From the NCBI GenBank assembly GCA_013811645.1, contig JACCUU010000098.1:1-5846 (forward strand): a DNA stretch of 5,846 nucleotides. Direction: 5' to 3'. This DNA comes from Actinomycetota bacterium (GTDB lineage Bacteria; Actinomycetota; Thermoleophilia; Gaiellales; Gaiellaceae). The notes below the pieces were generated by a model. The model did not search any database. It was given only the letters and a program-made list of their open reading frames with translations, and was not told the origin of the DNA. This document shows positions 4,810-5,846 of this stretch, piece by piece (position 1 is the first letter of the stretch; every line of letters begins with the position of its first letter). The position numbers and the translations under genes were made by a program.

Positions 4810-5846
4810 ATGACAATCACCGATCTCCGCCCCACCGACGAGGTGCTCGAGCTGAGGGCGCGCGTGCGCGCATTCATGGAGGAGCACCTGTACCCGAACG
4901 AGCGGGCGCTCGATCGCGAGGACGACGGGTCCGACAAGCTCGTCGTGCGACTGAGGGCAGTCGCGAAGGACGAGGGTCTGTGGGCTCCTCACCTGCCACC
5001 CGAGGCAGGCGGCTCGAACGGGAGCTTCCTCACCTACGCGTTTCTGAACGAGGAGATCGGGCGCTCGCTCTGGGGGCAGCTCATCCTCGGTTGCCAGGCT
5101 CCGGACGCGGGCAACGGCGAGATTCTCTGGCAGTTCGGAACCGAGGAGCAGAAGGAGCGCTGGCTGAAGCCGCTGGTGGCAGGCGAGATGCGCTCGTTCT
5201 TTTCCATGACCGAGCCGGACGTGTCCGGATCGGATCCCACAGGACTCAAGACGCGAGCGGTGCGGGACGGTGACGAATGGGTCATCGACGGCCACAAGTG
5301 GTTCTCGTCGGGCGCCGAGGGGGCGTCCTTCGGGATCGTGATGGCCGTCACGGATCCCGACGCCGAGCCGCATCGCCGTGCAACCCAGATCATCGTCCCG
5401 GCCGACACGCCTGGGGTCGAGGTCGTCCGTGCGATCCCGACCATGGGTCACCGTGGACGCGGCTGGACAACGCATTGCGAGGTGCGCTACTCGGGAGTCC
5501 GCGTTCCGCTCGAGAACACGCTCGGCGAGGTGGGCGACGGGTTCCGGATCGCGCAGAAGCGCCTCGGGCCTGGCCGGATCCACCACGTCATGCGCTGGCT
5601 CGGGCAGATGCAGCGTGCGTTCGAGCTCATGTGCTCGTACGCACTGGAGCGAGAGACGTTTGGTGGGAAGCTCGCCGAGAAGCAGACGGTCCAGAACTGG
5701 ATCGCGGACTCGGCGGCCGAGATCCAGGCATGCCGGCTCCTGACGCTCGACGCGGCGCACAAGATCGACCAGGGGGACGAGGCCCGCGTCGAGGTCTCGC
5801 TGATCAAGTTCTACGCGGCGAAGGCGCTGAACGACGTGGTCGACCG
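4810..5846 (+). CDS. Acyl-CoA dehydrogenase, ACAD10/11- or LvaC-like, C-terminus cut by window edge
   Basis: The ATG at 4810 opens 345 complete codons with no stop before the right edge, so the C-terminal part (a full enzyme is usually about 390-420 residues) is missing. This flavoenzyme family oxidises or remodels acyl-CoA using FAD. Visible: an N-terminal helical domain (1-120) with EEIGRS; the FAD/substrate loop FFSMTEPDVSGSDPTGLKT (130-148); WVIDGHKWFSSGA (157-169); the middle beta domain ending VRVPLENTLGEVGDGFRIAQKRLGPGRIHHVMR (230-262); and ETFGGKLAEKQTVQNWIAD (282-300). The RLGPGRIHH...R segment and TEPDV..SD are typical of the ACAD10/ACAD11 and LvaC branch, which in the Lva pathway acts on 4-phosphoacyl-CoA made by the kinase. 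The catalytic acid expected near the C-terminus is outside the window. There is no Shine-Dalgarno within 20 bases of the ATG; translation may be leaderless or weak. The gene diverges from the kinase operon and probably shares control through the intervening hairpin region. Confidence 0.92.
   Translation, partial: MTITDLRPTDEVLELRARVRAFMEEHLYPNERALDREDDGSDKLVVRLRAVAKDEGLWAPHLPPEAGGSNGSFLTYAFLNEEIGRSLWGQLILGCQAPDAGNGEILWQFGTEEQKERWLKPLVAGEMRSFFSMTEPDVSGSDPTGLKTRAVRDGDEWVIDGHKWFSSGAEGASFGIVMAVTDPDAEPHRRATQIIVPADTPGVEVVRAIPTMGHRGRGWTTHCEVRYSGVRVPLENTLGEVGDGFRIAQKRLGPGRIHHVMRWLGQMQRAFELMCSYALERETFGGKLAEKQTVQNWIADSAAEIQACRLLTLDAAHKIDQGDEARVEVSLIKFYAAKALNDVVD

Noticed and set aside
4690..5760. A 356-codon minus-strand open frame that abuts the oxidoreductase start
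   Set aside because: It is antisense to the well-supported acyl-CoA dehydrogenase and has low-complexity composition with no recognisable domain; its end next to the operon start is a coincidence.

Overview
The window is high-GC bacterial DNA, very gene-dense, with GTG starts and long runs of genes that overlap by four bases. A luciferase-like oxidoreductase of the type that usually uses coenzyme F420, next to acyl-CoA dehydrogenase and APH-type kinase genes, points to Actinomycetota. A deep-branching soil or sediment actinobacterium (Thermoleophilia or Acidimicrobiia type) is my best guess, but the lineage is inferred; no rRNA or marker gene is present.

Layout. Bases 1-312 (+) are the C-terminal end of an oligoendopeptidase F-type metallopeptidase. 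Bases 394-1644 (+) encode a secreted solute-binding protein of the branched-chain amino acid/amide ABC transporter class, with a strong ribosome binding site and no transporter partners in view. It ends in a 30-bp perfect palindrome that probably acts as a terminator. Bases 1801-4689 are a four-gene minus-strand operon, in transcription order: LLM-class oxidoreductase, APH-fold phosphotransferase, a 99-residue DUF6285/LvaB-like protein and a histidine phosphatase. Every junction is a 4-bp ATGA or GTGA overlap. From 4810 to the right edge runs a divergent (+) acyl-CoA dehydrogenase of the ACAD10/ACAD11/LvaC kind, cut by the window end.

Working together. Kinase, small partner and acyl-CoA dehydrogenase are the set that in Pseudomonas putida (LvaA, LvaB, LvaC) converts 4-hydroxyacyl-CoA via a 4-phospho intermediate, and that mammalian ACAD10/ACAD11 carry partly as fused domains. 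The window therefore probably holds an actinobacterial 4-hydroxy-acid (or related hydroxyacyl-CoA) catabolic locus. The unusual additions are a phosphatase translationally coupled to the kinase genes and a probable F420 enzyme heading the operon.

A second layer is non-coding. The two intergenic regions flanking the four-gene operon each carry a copy of the same roughly 70-bp hairpin element (12 identical bases, then a GGAATC-N10-GATTCC stem, then TTGCG), in opposite orientations with their heads facing the operon. No RNA genes, CRISPR arrays, transposase genes or tRNA-like structures were seen.
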